Positions 22,201 to 34,407 of a stretch of 64,000 nt of DNA are shown one piece after another (position 1 is the first letter of the stretch; the number at the start of each line of letters is the position of its first letter). The translations under genes and the position numbers were made by a program. This stretch comes from Sporothrix humicola (lineage: Eukaryota; Ascomycota; Sordariomycetes; Ophiostomatales; Ophiostomataceae). The stretch spans positions 248,001-312,000 of the forward strand of contig WNYE01000022.1 in the NCBI GenBank assembly GCA_021396245.1, written 5' to 3'. A model generated the notes under the pieces. The model made no database searches. It was given only the letters and a program-made list of their open reading frames with translations, and was not told where the DNA came from.

Positions 22201-25200
22201 GCTTTCGCTGCGGTCCCACAGTGATTCTCCAGGGACTCTGTGTTCAGTCGTCCTTTCTTCTCTCTTGACAACTGCTGGCGTTTTTAGGGGACTTCTGGAA
22301 CTCTTCTGGCAGCAGACCAAAAACCAGGAAGAGGCCGCTGGAATCTTTTCTAGGTGACCCTCCCTCCTGTCCCACGCCTTGAACAGTCTCGCCTGCTTGC
22401 TTCCTGCAGGATGGAAAATGCGCAATGCAACAGCGGGTAGCTAGGCTCTGCTGCCGACTTTGAATGCGAAAAGCACTTGGCGGCATCTTCCGTGGGGTAG
22501 CGGCCTCAAATGCGCTGTGAAGAAGAAAGACGGGAAGAAAGATGGTTCTTGATAATGAAATAATAAAACAATGTCTTTACATATGAATTACCCCGTAGAT
22601 ATCTTGCAAGGCTGCAGATCATACTCTGTATATTTTGACAACACATGAAGCAATTTCGCGAGGCTCCAGAGGCTCACCATATCTTTCTTTGCGCGAAGGA
22701 AGAAATGCTCACCGACCATTTGGAAACCGCGGCCGTTGGACCAGGCCCATTCTGTGCTGGTATCACTGATCCTTGCTGCGTTCTCCCAAAAGGATGGCAG
22801 GGGCGCCTTGATCAACTACTGAAGAGCGTTAGAACTTGATGCTCATGTGAGGTTGGAATGTTCAGCGTCTGAATTTACTTATATCTCACTCGAATCAATT
22901 CATTTATACCATTCAATGTTGGTTGACCAGATGTTGGCAGTCGTTTTTTGACCAATGACGGGACACCCGTAGACATCGGTCTCTCTGCAGTTCTGACGCA
23001 ATGCTGGCTCGCCGTCCAAAAGTCTGATGCATGAAGCTTTTTACTTGTTAATCCCATAAAGCACATACATATGCCTACAGTAGCGCCATTCAATCGAGCA
23101 ACAGAGTGCATGTTGGATCTGCGAGGAGATGCATTTACATGCCCAAATAGGCAGTCTGTTAAGAAGCTGCACCGCTGCATGTCCAGCAATTTCAAGTCGA
23201 GTATGAAATAATGTAAGTATTATATGAGAATATTTTAACTGCCGTTCAGAATAATCGCGACTGCCAGTGAGCAGTAACTGTCGGGCTCCTTCCTTTATAG
23301 CCGCCAGGAAAGAACAATTGGCTATGCCTGACAATGTCGACGACAAGACGGCGATGGCAGGAGCGTGCAAAAGGGTCAAATTTTGGGAAAGAGGGCGGGG
23401 GTTATCGTACAGTGGAGCCCGATCTGCCCCCTAACAAACCGAGCTGTCTTTTTAGGTGGGCAAAATAGCTTGGGCCTTTCAAGCTCCGTTTCTTCCTCTT
23501 GTCCAACGGAGCCATCGAGTCGTGCGAACAAACATTTAAAGCCGCAAGAAATGCCGGCAGCCCACGGTCGGTTGGCAGATCTTACCGAAAACGACACCGT
23601 CAGGAGCTGAAATATGAATAAGGTAAGAAGACAGTCAAGAACAAGCCACGAAGGACAAAGGACCTGGCTAGACCATTGCTGTCAAAGATACTGATCTCAG
23701 TTCGGATGGATAGGACGCTTGCTGCTCTTTGTGCTCCCGTAGATGATAATTTGTTCCTTTTGTGCCTGTTCTCTTTCTTCTGTGTCTCTCGTGCCTCGCG
23801 TGTCTCTTGAGTCTTTGGTTTCTTTCTTCTTTTGTCTTTTGCTCACACGCCAAAACCTCCAAGACAGCCTTTTTCGTCCTCTTGCATCAAAGCTAGTTTC
23901 CAAAGGGCAACACCATAATGTCTGGATCCTTCGTGCGCTGGGACGGAGTAGAGGCCCGCTAGAAGGCTCTGGGCTACATATCGTGGTCCTTTGGGCAAAT
24001 TACCCACGTGTACGGCGTACGACGTTTTCTTTCTTTTCCCGTCGCTGTTGCTTGCCTTGACAGAGACGGCGCCAGTGACCCTGTGAAAGGCAGTTGACAG
24101 CTGCTGATTCCATGTTATGCGGCCGCCAGGCGGCCTGGCCAGCGGCCTGTCATGCAAGGTGCATCTTTCCTTTTCTAGCGGGCATCTGGGCGGCACTTTC
24201 CCTCTCCCTTTGCCGCTACGGAGTATCTTTGTATTTTGTGTGTCTTGCATGTATCCAAAAGTACTCTTGTCGAGTCGTCGCAGGCGGCGGCTTCTACAGA
24301 TATAGAGTCAGCAGCTGTTCCGCAAGCTTCCGCGGGCATGCTGGCCGGCAATTGAGCTTCTGGCATTGTGGCCAGCCGAGCCAGCCTCGTCGTGATATCT
24401 TGCCAGTACAAGAAAGATACTTGCCTACATGAATCGACTCGTAATCGGTGCAGACACTCGCGCCTGCCATTTTCCCTAATTTCGTCATGGCCGCCTCCCA
24501 AAAGTCCCATTAACCTGGCCGTGCCTTCGCAACAGGAGAGTAGAACGTCTATCGAACACATCCATGACCACCCCTGCAACTGCATTGCAGCTTCCCTTAA
24601 CCACTTCCATCCCCGCGTTTAGTTGAGCTCCTTCCTTCCACCTCTCTCCTTGCATTGTTCTTTCCATTTGTGTAGATGAAGCGTGAGTTTTGGTTAAGAA
24701 CGCGATTCTTTGGCATTCCACAACATCCCCCAAAACAAATCCCCATCTCCTTGCCAGGCTCTCCAATCCCGCCTCATCCCATCTTTTCTTCCATCCCCAC
24801 TCCCCACCACGCGAGTGCCACGCCTCCGAAACTTCGATCCGTCTCTCCCAGCACGCACTGCTCAGCCTCACGAGAAACGTCGTCGCCATTGTCATCGTCT
24901 CTCTTCAGCACAGCTGGCGCGTTGTCTGCAGTGAAACGAGCACCTCTAATCGGACAGCCTCCTTATGTTGGGCCTCGACTCGGGCAGGACTTTCTGGTTC
25001 TCGCATTTTTGTTCTCACACACGCACCCAGAACACGTAAGTTGGATATCTGACATCGCATTCGACGACTGCATCCTCCAATCTACGCATTCCTCCCACAT
25101 TCGACCCTCACCCCGGCACATATATGCAGCCCACTCATGCAGCCCCCCATACAACGTCTTTGGCCACGCACACACTCTATTTCGCTTTCGCTGGTGTCCA

Positions 25201-26340
25201 ACTCATCCTTCCTGCCCACCCCCATTCGTAGTCGCACACAAACGGCACCCAAACTTCTTCAAAGGCCTCTTACAACCAAGGAAAAGGAATTAGAGGGAGA
25301 CCAAAAAGGACCAGAATTGCGTTCGCTGGACCTGCAGCCTTGCACGTCTTGGAAAGCGAGGAATGAAAGACGAAATAGACTCGTTTTTCACACATCCCTG
25401 TCCAGCGTTCGTCAACGGGATGGCCCCCCCTGGTCTTTTGACTTGCACACACCCAGACACATAGACGCTTTTGCTGTTGCTTGTTCCATCTCCCTTACAC
25501 TGTTGCCCCTTTGTGCTGCCACCGTTTTCTCTCTTTCCTTTTTGCTTTACGCTACTTTTCTTTTTTACATCGGTTTTCTGCCTTTCCCTGTTATTTTTGA
25601 GCTTCTTCTTTTCTTTTTCTACGTGCATTGCAAAAATACCAACTCACGGGACGTCGTGCATACAGGATTTTCCTCACTGCAACGCTCTTTTGTGTTTCCC
25701 GACCTGTGTTCTCAAGTTGAACCAAGCAGACGAGGTAAAAGGGACCATAGGTCGTGCGCCTGTTCCCGCTACCACGCCAGGCCGCTCATCCTTATTCTTT
25801 ACACAGCATCGTCGTCTCTCGTTCGTCGCTCTTCTTTCACCATTTGCGACTTACGCACTGCTAGCCAGCATTGGCCGGCTCCTCACAAGTGGGCTGCCCC
25901 AATAATCGCCGGGACTGATCGACGGTTGTGGTTGCACATCGGTTGCTTGGGCTCTTTGAGAGGACCGCTGAACAGACTCGAGACACCCTACTACGACGGC
26001 TAGCGATCCTGCGTACAATCCGTGGCCCCTCTCCTTCGCCATATCTCAGCGAGGCCCTCACGATACTCCACTTCCGTCTCAAGGTATGCCATCAACAGAC
26101 AGCGGAGAGTTTTTATGTCTCTGCTTCTATGCCCGGCTCGTTCTTTGCTCATACTTTATTGCTTCATCCCATTGTCCCTTCGTGCCCCCTACCCGTTGTT
26201 TTTTGCATCTCTGCATCTCTCCTGTTCTTAGTCGGCAGTTTGCAGGCACAATACATGCTGTTTTCGTTCCCACCTTGGCGCTGAGCTTGGCTGTCGCAAC
26301 TCGCTGGCCGCAAAATCCACCACCCCTACAAAGCATCGCT

Positions 26341-26390
26341 CTTGTCCCCTCACCCCGGTCTCAAAACTTCCATCCCACTCCCAAGATACA

Positions 26391-26448
<58 letters not shown>

Positions 26449-26549
26449 NNNNNNNNNNCCCATAAAATTATCTTCTTTTTTCCCCTCACCCCGGTATAAA
26501 AACTTTGAACCCACCCCCAATATACACGCCCCCCCCCCCCCCCCCCCCC
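26341..26549. other. Assembly gap flanked by G57 and C21 runs and an imperfect duplicated flank
   Basis: A run of 57 G (26392-26448) leads into ten N (26449-26458). The 52 bases before the G run (26341-26392) are then repeated imperfectly at about 26477-26528, both copies containing TCCCCTCACCCCGGT and ending in ATACACG. The second copy runs into 21 C (26529-26549). The simplest reading is that one locus around a long C tract was assembled twice from poor-quality read ends and joined by an artificial gap. Frames called through this site are unreliable. Confidence 0.85.
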
Positions 26550-27376
26550 TCCCCTCTCGTCGCCTTTCTCATCCCCCGTCCTACTATTACCCCGTCCTCG
26601 TCAAATCGTCAAACTTGCCCAACTATCACTGCAAATATACAATCTTTTCAACATTCTGCCCTCCACGCGTTTAATCTTCTCGACTCTTGCTCCGACACCG
26701 TTTTCTATTGTCCTGTTCCATCATTTCTAACTGCTGCTGCTTTGCAAGCCGTGGCCAATTCCGAATTGCGACCCTCTCCTGCAAGCTGTAGCTCGCCGAG
26801 GGACATCATAAAATATAGAAATAAGTGAGCAAAAGCACCAAGACTACCACCAAGTGGCCAGGCTCCCCTCCCTCCATCGCCTCTTTCCTCCTGCACTAGT
26901 ATGTCGCTCTTGGTATCCCCCCTCCAGCCTACACACTATTATTTCGCCGCCATTGCACTCCACGAATTACAATCGGACGTGACATTGCGCTTTGCCTGTC
27001 TGTCAGTACCGACGCTTACGCTCCCACGACCTACGTTTCTTTCTTCCCCAATCCCTTTTCGCTTTTTGCCTCCACGCCTTTATATATTTTTTTCTTTGTT
27101 TCTTTTCCTTTTGGAACTCACATATTGACTTTGCGACTCAAATCGCATTCGCTTTCAGCCTTCATCCACCACTGCAGCACAGCTTTCGCGCACGATATTC
27201 TACGAGTGGATGTAGATCCCAATAAGAGTCTCGATTCTCTGCAGTCCCGCCGGCGCATTGCGTGACGCCAGGCGCTCGACCTCTCGAACAACAGGGACAG
27301 CCTCGACGGAACGAGGCCTCCTCTGTGCCTACACAACCATCTTCTGCACGACATCGCGCATCTACCACACGCAAAC

Positions 27377-30160
27377 ATGGCGAACAATGACCCGACAGAA
27401 CGGCGCATTCTGCCACAGAGCTCACAGATGAACTCCTTTTCCTTTGCGCCTTCTGCGTACCAACAGCCAACACAAGAACCCCAGCAAAGAAGTGAGTTGT
27501 TCTTGCTTTGATTAGGACGACGGAGGACAGTTGGCAGAGGCGTATGGCGACCTTCAAACTATCAAGAGTGCAGCAATTGCCCACGTTTTGCGCGCGACAA
27601 ATGTGTGCGACTGCATACATATGAGAGGGCGTGTGCTGGGATTGATTGATCGTGGATGAAGGGCCATGCGCTGTTAGACAGAAACAACATATCTGACAAT
27701 ATTTCTCGTACAGACTATGTCTTTGTCGACGAACACAACCGCCATAAACGGCTCAAAGGTAAGGCAAACACTTACAAAGCTGTGCGACTATTAGGGGTCT
27801 GCCAGAAATCACTAACCATGCCCTTTGTGTATCTGCAGTGATGCGAGCTTGTGAAGGCTGCCGGCGAAGAAAGATCAAGTGCGATGCCGCAACAACAAAC
27901 ACATGGCCATGCTCTGCGTGTGTTCGGCTGAAGCTGCAATGCATACGCCCGACCGGATATGACGGATCTACCGACGGCCAGGGCTACGAGGACCAGCCGC
28001 AGCCGCAAGTACAGATGCAGCAGCAGCAACAACCGCAACAGCCGCAACCAAACCTACAGCCGCAACCTCAGCAAATATTGCCACCCCAGCAGCAGCAACA
28101 GCAGGCCCTTTACAACCCTCCCCTGGACTTCCGGCACCACCAGCTCGATACCGTTGGAGTACCCGTGCCCGACGACACAAAACCACCACAAGGCATCTAC
28201 GGAGCACAAACGATCAACTATGCATCGCCAAACAGCGCCGCGCCATCTCTAGCGCCGGGCATGTACAGCCAGGTTCCGTACCAGGGACAGTCGCCTTCCG
28301 GACTCCAGTACACAACAGGGCCCCCGCCAATGGGTCTCGTAGACACGACAACGTATACTGTCCCGCAGGATGTATTCCCAACGCCGCCTCTGCAGCAAGG
28401 CTCGCACGCGCAATCACCCTCCGATTCGGCCTACGTTACAAACGACGACCAGGCCAGCTATGCGGGCGGTGATCTGGCCGATTTACTTGGCAACTTACGA
28501 ATGAACGAGGCTGGTTCGGCACCCTACCTGAACAACCGCATGCTCAAAGGCAGGCCCGGCAACGAAGAGACGCCTGCAGTCGGCGATGACGACGACGACT
28601 ATAAGAGCTCCCTTCCCCCATTAGCATCAGGCCCTGGACTCAAAATCCGCATCCCACCCGAGCTCATGCCCGACGACGACACGATTTTGCAATATTTCGA
28701 CCTCTATTTCACCAATGTCCATCCTTACGTCCCTGTCCTTGACAAGAACATTTTTTACCAGCAGTGGCGGACAAACCGGGAAGCGATCTCACCGTTGCTG
28801 ATCGAAGCGCTGCTGGCTATTGGCGGCCGACTGGCCGACGATCCGGCCCAGGGACAACAATGGCTCGCACTTGCGACAAGACATGCGGACTCATTTATGG
28901 ACGTTCCTAGACTGAGCACATTGCAGGCGCTTCTGGTTATGCTGAAGGCACGCGAAGCTGCTCCCAAGCGTGGCTACTACTACCGGTCGTGGATGGCCAT
29001 CGTTCAATGTGTGCAAATGGGCAAGGATCTTGGACTTGACGAGCATTATGCCGATCACAAGGCCGGACAGCCGTGCAGCTCGACTCCAGCGGAATGTTTG
29101 ATGAAGACACGCATCTGGCAAACAATCTTTGTCTGTGAGGTTATGATCGGTTCTCCCCAGGGCCGGACCGATCTCTCTGTGATGGAAGATTCTGTTGACG
29201 TTCGCGAACCGCCTCCGACGCCGGGCGTTGCTGAGACGGATATGCAAGTGTCGCGAAACTATGTCTACTTGACACGCATTGTCTGTAACGTGTCTCGTAT
29301 GAACCGCATCTATGCACGCCTCAAGCGGAACAAGGACTGGGGAGGCGACCCTGAGTTTACCAAGTTGAACCCTCTGCTTCACGCTTGGCCCAGAGAGCTT
29401 CCAGCCGGCCTGACCGTCACATTCCCGAACGATGGGACTCCACCGTGGCTCGCCTCGTCCTTCATCGGCAACATGCACTCGTACTACTACCTCAGCATCC
29501 TGCTCCTGCACCGTCCGCAGCTGCAGGCTCTCAACCCCTCGTCACCTGATGGTCGGTGGAAGCAGCACATGATGGTCTGCTACTCCTCGGCCAAACTCCT
29601 CTGCCGGCTGGAAGAGTCGATTCTGCAATCCTTTGGCCTGAATGGTCTTCAAAACATGCAGCGCGGTATCAACTTCACAATCTATTCGGTCTTGACCTCT
29701 ATTCTTGTGCACCTGGTACGGATAACCTCCCCCCCCCCCCCCTTTTTACTTCTTTGCATTGTGCATTCCTTGAATTTCCCTGTTTAGATTTGCCGCCGTC
29801 GAACAGGGCAAATAGCTAACAATCCAGGTCGCTATAACATCGCCTGACCCCGACTTCAATACCGATGCCCGCGAGTACTTTACGAGACACATGCGAGTTC
29901 TGGAGAAGTGCATGAACGCGTGGCCGATGGCGGATATGCAGCGGCAAATTGATGCTATGCGTGAAGCCTTTTCAGCTGATATCAGGAAGCCTTTTGTGCT
30001 GAAACCTACGTTCCCGTATGGTAGCCCGTCTCCCTCTGCCAGCCAGCCCAGTCCGCCTCACCAGCAGGCTGGAGCCAGTGCTGTGACAACCCCGACGGCC
30101 ACGAGTTTCAGGCCCGACACTATCCGGACTCAGTCTGTCGACCAGATCATCCAGCAGCAC

Positions 30161-30191
<31 letters not shown>

Positions 30192-30779
30192 TTGCTTCCG
30201 CCCTGTCTCAGACCCACCCCTCGTCTGGTTTTGTCGGCCATCCTATCTCGCCGCCTGTCTCCGTCGGCACGTCCGACTTGAAGTCCATGGGAGGCTCGCC
30301 TCTTACAGGAGCCTCGCTCGGTATGATTTCTGCGGTCACGGAAGCCCAGGCGCCCCACGGCCTGGCCAACAACCTCAACCTGGCAACCGCTTCGGGTTGG
30401 AACCCAGCGAGGATTTTTGAGTATGTTTTGGCCGTTTCTAGAATTCTATTCGCAATGCCAGCAGTATCACTAACAACTGTGCTTTAGCCAATGGAACACG
30501 ACTTTCGGTACGCCCCAAGCTGCCCAAGCAAATTCAACTACGTCGCAGACCAGTGCTCTAAGTGCCCCTTCGTCTTCAGGTTCCGCCGAAGTCCCTACGC
30601 TCCAGGATATCCAAGCCGCCCAAGCCGGCCTCGCCATGAATCCCAACGCCGTCTCCGCAGCCTACCCCCCGGCCCCGATCCCCGCCCAGCATACGTTTGT
30701 CACACCCGCCATGTGGCAGGAGTCCGTTGCCAGTGTCTATGAAGGCGGGCTCAAGCGTAGCTGGGATTACGACCAGTGA
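27377..30779 (+). CDS. Zn2Cys6 fungal-specific transcription factor
   Basis: Five exons, 27377-27491, 27714-27758, 27839-29715, 29828-30420 and 30488-30779, encode 973 residues in one frame. The zinc cluster is C58-x2-C61-x6-C68-x9-C78-x2-C81-x6-C88, with MRACEGCRRRKIKC preceded by VFVDEHNRHKRLK. Residues ~110-145 and the region encoded near 30145-30195 are Gln/Pro-rich. The fungal-specific transcription factor middle homology region spans roughly residues 330-560 (ILQYFDLYFTNVHPYVPVLD through GYYYRSWMAI). The protein should bind CGG-type DNA half-sites as a nuclear regulator, but I cannot name an orthologue or target pathway. Exons 1 and 2 are small and carry the basic lead-in to the zinc cluster, so models starting at 27841 would lose it. 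The gene stands alone downstream of a 9-kb gene-free region, which suggests complex regulation or a long leader (inference). Confidence 0.9.
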
Positions 30780-31694
30780 AACGGCGGAATTTATCGGCAA
30801 TGCAGTGAATAGGTAGGGTTCGCGGCCTCACGATTGGGTCTGGCCGATAGAACTTTATTTCTTCACATGTTTTCTACGACTCGCGCCCGACCTCTCCTTT
30901 CCTGGCGTTTGAATAACGAATGACCCCCATCTTTTATTTCCCGCAAATCTCTACAAGAATGATCTAGGTCCCCTCTTTCGAACGAACATTTTCCTTTGTC
31001 TCTATATTATATTCGCCCACTTTCTTGATGATATCTACTTGGTATGCAGAACACTATTTTTATGCTGTCCCGAACATTAACGACAGAACGATCTTTTTAT
31101 TTGGCCTTTTTCATGAGGGTTATCTCACAGTTCTGCACTCTCATTCCTTACTTTTTCCTTATGCGTCACATTTTTTTCTCCCTCTCTATACTTTCTGAAC
31201 ACTTCTTTCATGTCCTTTGGTGTCTACGAATGGTTTTGCTTACTGCATATACGTTTTTGGAAACGTATTGAAACGGACATGTACACAAAAAAGGCATTTT
31301 CTCTTTTTTATTCTGGGTGATGTACGGACACAGCGAGCACATTCATATGGCAGTGTCTGCTATTTTCTTGGGAGTTTTGTATCTGGTGACCATATATCTC
31401 ATTATTTTATGTATTAGCATCTGGGTTTTGTTGTCTTGACACCACTGTTTTCCTACGTTTCTTTTTTTGGATACCTATATATCTTTTTCTGGTCCAACTA
31501 TGCTTCCCGTGTCAATGAAAATGTTAATGATTCTTGGTGCCGAGTAGCATGGAGAGCAAGAGCAAAAAGAATCAACATCTATGCGTCTCTACAGATCGCA
31601 GGCTTTTATTCTACATCAAACATGTCCATACACAGGACCGAACCTTGCACTTCGACCATGGTCCAACTATAAAGCACGACCAAATCGACCAACG
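30780..31694. other. Convergent 3' intergenic region
   Basis: T-rich, AT-rich sequence lies between the stop codons of the transcription factor and the minus-strand membrane protein. Short frames here are dominated by Phe/Leu codons from T runs. It probably holds both 3' untranslated regions; nothing else is seen. Confidence 0.5.
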
Positions 31695-32825
31695 TTACGG
31701 AGCATTGTTTTCTGGCTGACGAGACCGACGCCCGATGATGGCCAGCAGATCTTCCCATGCCCAGCTGAACTGCACGCCGCGAGTATTGTTTCCGGGTGGT
31801 GCTCCAAAGTGAGTGGCCTGTTTCAGGTGAACAAAGGGAAACTGGCTGGAGGTGACAAAGTACTTGGACGACTGTTTCGTGGACGCAGCTGTCCCTGGCA
31901 TTGTCTTGGTGGCGGGCGTGCCAGCAACTTTTGCTACACTCGCTGCTCCTGCTGCGTCTGCTGCAGAAGCCGAGGCCGAGGCCTGGGTATCGATAAAATT
32001 AACGATCCGCAGCCGCTCGTGCGCGGGGATCAGATCGCCGACGCTCACAGTTGCCAAGCGCGGACGGCCAATGAGGTTGAGGGTGGTAATGTCCATCTGC
32101 GTGTTGGCGGGGATATTGCGAACAAAGCGACGGAGCAGCTCACGATCCGGATGGCGAGCATAGGTCGGGAGACGCAGATGGATAAAGACGACAAAGGGCG
32201 TGGACGTGTACGAGACAATGATGAACGGAACAAGACCGCAAATTGTGACTGCAATGTTAGACAAGGGACAGTCGGTTGAGAGAAAGTACTCTTATAGATT
32301 CTCGGGGAGAACATACCTCCTAGGATCTGCCACAGCGGCTTGTCGGCGGCAAAATAGGCAGGTGCGACCAAAAAGGTGAAAAATGCCAGACCGAACAACG
32401 TCGTCACCTTGAGGCAAGCCAAGAATGTTGTCCGAGGCGTGCCGGCATGGTAGATGAGAAGCCGCTCGGGGTCTGCTTATGTTAGTCGAGCTCGGTATGT
32501 ATGAGATGGCTGGAAGAGCGGATGAAAACTTACATCGTTTTGGGCCTTGTGCTGCTTTGGGGGCATTAGAGGCGAAGCGCCGTGATGAGGATGCATACTT
32601 CCGAGTGAAAGTTTGTCTTAAAGAGCGAAGAAGAATGGAAGAGGGTGTGCTAGAGTGAGAGTGATGGGATAAGGAGGGTGAGAGGGAGATGTTTCGTGAT
32701 GAAAAGAAAGAGTGCGAGTGAAAGGAATATGGCGGATAAGAAGGAGAGGTGAAAGCCCGGCGAATGGCTCCAATAGAGGACAGCCGGTTAGGGCCCGGCC
32801 GTATCAGGTTGGACCAGAAAGCCAT
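31695..32825 (-). CDS. Putative mitochondrial two-helix membrane protein (TMEM70/TMEM186-like layout)
   Basis: Three exons, 32825-32534, 32472-32317 and 32248-31695, with canonical GTAAGT/GTATGT donors, give 333 residues. The first ~95 residues are rich in Ser, Arg and aromatic residues and almost lack acids, like a mitochondrial presequence. After PERLLIYHAGTPRTTFLACL come two hydrophobic segments, TTLFGLAFFTFLVAPAYFA and VTICGLVPFIIVSYTSTPF, separated by a short polar loop. A soluble C-terminal domain follows with an Ala-rich, low-complexity insertion and a final RGVQFSWAWEDLLAIIG. A helix hairpin followed by a matrix domain resembles the TMEM70/TMEM186/TMEM223 group of inner-membrane assembly factors, but this rests on layout, not on a signature motif. 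It is uncharacterised as far as I can tell. A function in respiratory-complex assembly is a guess. Confidence 0.8.
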
Positions 32826-33323
32826 ATCTGTTTTCTGGGAGAGAGAAGTCGTGAGAACGAACTTATGAAGCTCTCATGTTTGTGAGAGATGAGATGAGAG
32901 GTGAGTTTTGGCTACAGCGCATTCAGTGAGGGCTTTCCCCATAATGTCGCTAGTTTCAGTGGTTAGTGTATTATGTAATCACATTGAACTAACGGTAAAC
33001 ACAGCAGGCAGTATGCGTACAAAATTGTGTCTAGAAAACATGGTAATAGGCGGAAAAGGTCAATGCCCCGTTGGTTTTTGTAATGCTATTTATTGGACCA
33101 AACGACCTCATATTTTCGCATTTGCTGCATTACCTCTGTCCTGCTTTCTGTGCTGCTGTTCTTCTGAGGTTGCTTTTGAGGGCCGTGATTGGCTAGCGCC
33201 TGCAGCACCGGCAAGAGTGGGTTTACAGGCTGCAGCTCCTGCCTCTTCAACTCTCATCTCACAACACCTTAAACTATATCAAAACAAACCTCACAGCATA
33301 TTTCGGTTTACACTACATACACC
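32826..33323. promoter_or_regulatory. Divergent promoter region, membrane protein and frg1
   Basis: About 500 bases lie between the divergent start codons. The sequence is AT-richer with no clear TATA box, and its only recognisable role is as a shared promoter region. Confidence 0.45.
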
Positions 33324-34202
33324 ATGGTCAAGCCGCTCACATTCAAGGGCGACAAGAAGGTCAAGAAGCGCAAGCACCGCGACCGCGACCGTGACCGCGA
33401 ACCGGGCGAAGAGTCGCGCAAGCGCAAGGCAGTGGAGGTTGCTGGCGGCGATGAGACAGTCGCCGATGACGACACATGGGTTTCGGCCGAGGCGTTCAGC
33501 GATGTTTCTGGGCCCGTCCTGATTGTCCTCCCCGGCACGAGCGACACGAAACCGTCCGCCCTCGCAAGCGACGCCAACGGCAAGGTGTTTGCAATGCCAA
33601 TCGAGAACATTGTCGACGGCAACCCAGCAAGTGCCGAGCCACACGACGTGCGTCAGGTCTGGGTTGCGAGCCGCGTGGCCGGCACAGACCATTTCCTGTT
33701 CAAGGGCCACCACGGCAAGTACCTGGGCTGCGACAAGTACGGGCTGTTTTCGGCAACGTCGATTGCAGTGTCGCCGCTCGAGTCTTTTGTTTTGGTCGAC
33801 GCAGCGGCTGCAACAGCACAAAACAAGGACGATACGCCGCCAGAGCCGGAGGCCTTCCAGATCAAGACACTCCGGGACACATACCTGTCAGTACAGCCGC
33901 CGAAGAGTGCGGCAGCCGCGGCGAAAGCCGATGCTGTGCCCGATATCCGCGGCGATGCAACAGAAGCAGGTGTTTACACGAGCATTCGCATCCGCATGCA
34001 GGCTCGCTTCAAGCCGCGCATCAAGGCGTCAAAAGAGGAAAAGGCACGCGAGAAGATCAGCCGACGGGAGCTCGAGACAGCTGTGGGTCGCCGGCTTGAA
34101 GACGACGAAGTCAAGCTGCTGAAACGGGCGCGACGCGAAGGCGACTATCACGAGCGACTTCTCGATCTCAAAGTCAAAGGCAAGAGCGACACGTACGCGT
34201 GA
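33324..34202 (+). CDS. frg1: FRG1-like nuclear actin-binding/RNA-biogenesis protein
   Basis: A single exon encodes 292 residues. A Lys/Arg-rich N-terminus (about residues 8-34, KKVKKRKHRDRDRDRE) can serve as a nuclear or nucleolar signal. The fascin-like beta-trefoil FRG1 domain follows, with WVASRVAGTDHFLFKGHHGK, YLGCDKYGLFSATS and the AVSPLESF motif. A basic coiled C-terminal tail includes FKPRIKASKEEKAREKISRRELE. Human FRG1 is a nucleolar and Cajal-body protein that bundles F-actin and is linked to pre-mRNA splicing. The fungal role is little studied. The size is close to the human protein (258) with slightly longer tails. The start context ACCATGG is strong. The gene converges closely with the downstream WD40 gene: only about 205 bases separate the two stop codons. 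Confidence 0.92.
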   Translation: MVKPLTFKGDKKVKKRKHRDRDRDREPGEESRKRKAVEVAGGDETVADDDTWVSAEAFSDVSGPVLIVLPGTSDTKPSALASDANGKVFAMPIENIVDGNPASAEPHDVRQVWVASRVAGTDHFLFKGHHGKYLGCDKYGLFSATSIAVSPLESFVLVDAAAATAQNKDDTPPEPEAFQIKTLRDTYLSVQPPKSAAAAAKADAVPDIRGDATEAGVYTSIRIRMQARFKPRIKASKEEKAREKISRRELETAVGRRLEDDEVKLLKRARREGDYHERLLDLKVKGKSDTYA

Positions 34203-34407
34203 GACAGAGGCGGCGGAAAGTCATGTACGATTGCACTGCATGTCAGTTGCGTCATTTTGTTTTTGCTGTTTATTGTTCACGGATATTATTGGCTTGCATC
34301 GGGATATTATTGCGGGGAAAAAAATATACAGATCAACAGTCGAATAAAGGCGAGATACCCTCCACTTCTCTTTCTTTCTATTTTTGTTGTCTTGACAACA
34401 TCTACGT

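Larger units (their letters stand above)
18148..27376. other. 9.2-kb region without a recognisable gene
   Basis: No open frame here has a recognisable domain, and candidate frames are short and scattered over all six frames. The part nearest the transcription factor (about 24600-27370) is strongly C/T-rich on the plus strand, with many GT-AG-like sites and upstream ATGs, resembling a long and possibly spliced 5' leader plus promoter. A GA-rich tract lies near 19140-19250. Stretches around 22550-23350 are AT-richer and look decayed. An assembly gap sits at 26449-26458. The 9-mer TACGGAGTA occurs at 20733 and 24217, and TACGTCGTA at 20767 and 21458. Confidence 0.5.

Noticed and set aside
22875..23195. 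106-codon minus-strand frame in an AT-richer patch, considered as a decayed gene
   Set aside because: No recognisable similarity or splice structure; too little to call a pseudogene.
24676..25293. 205-codon plus-strand frame
   Set aside because: His/Pro/Ser-rich frame in C-rich DNA; no domain and no conserved start context.
25137..26003. 288-codon plus-strand frame in the C/T-rich leader region
   Set aside because: Composition-driven Ser/Pro/Leu/Phe-rich frame with no motif; overlapping frames are equally open.
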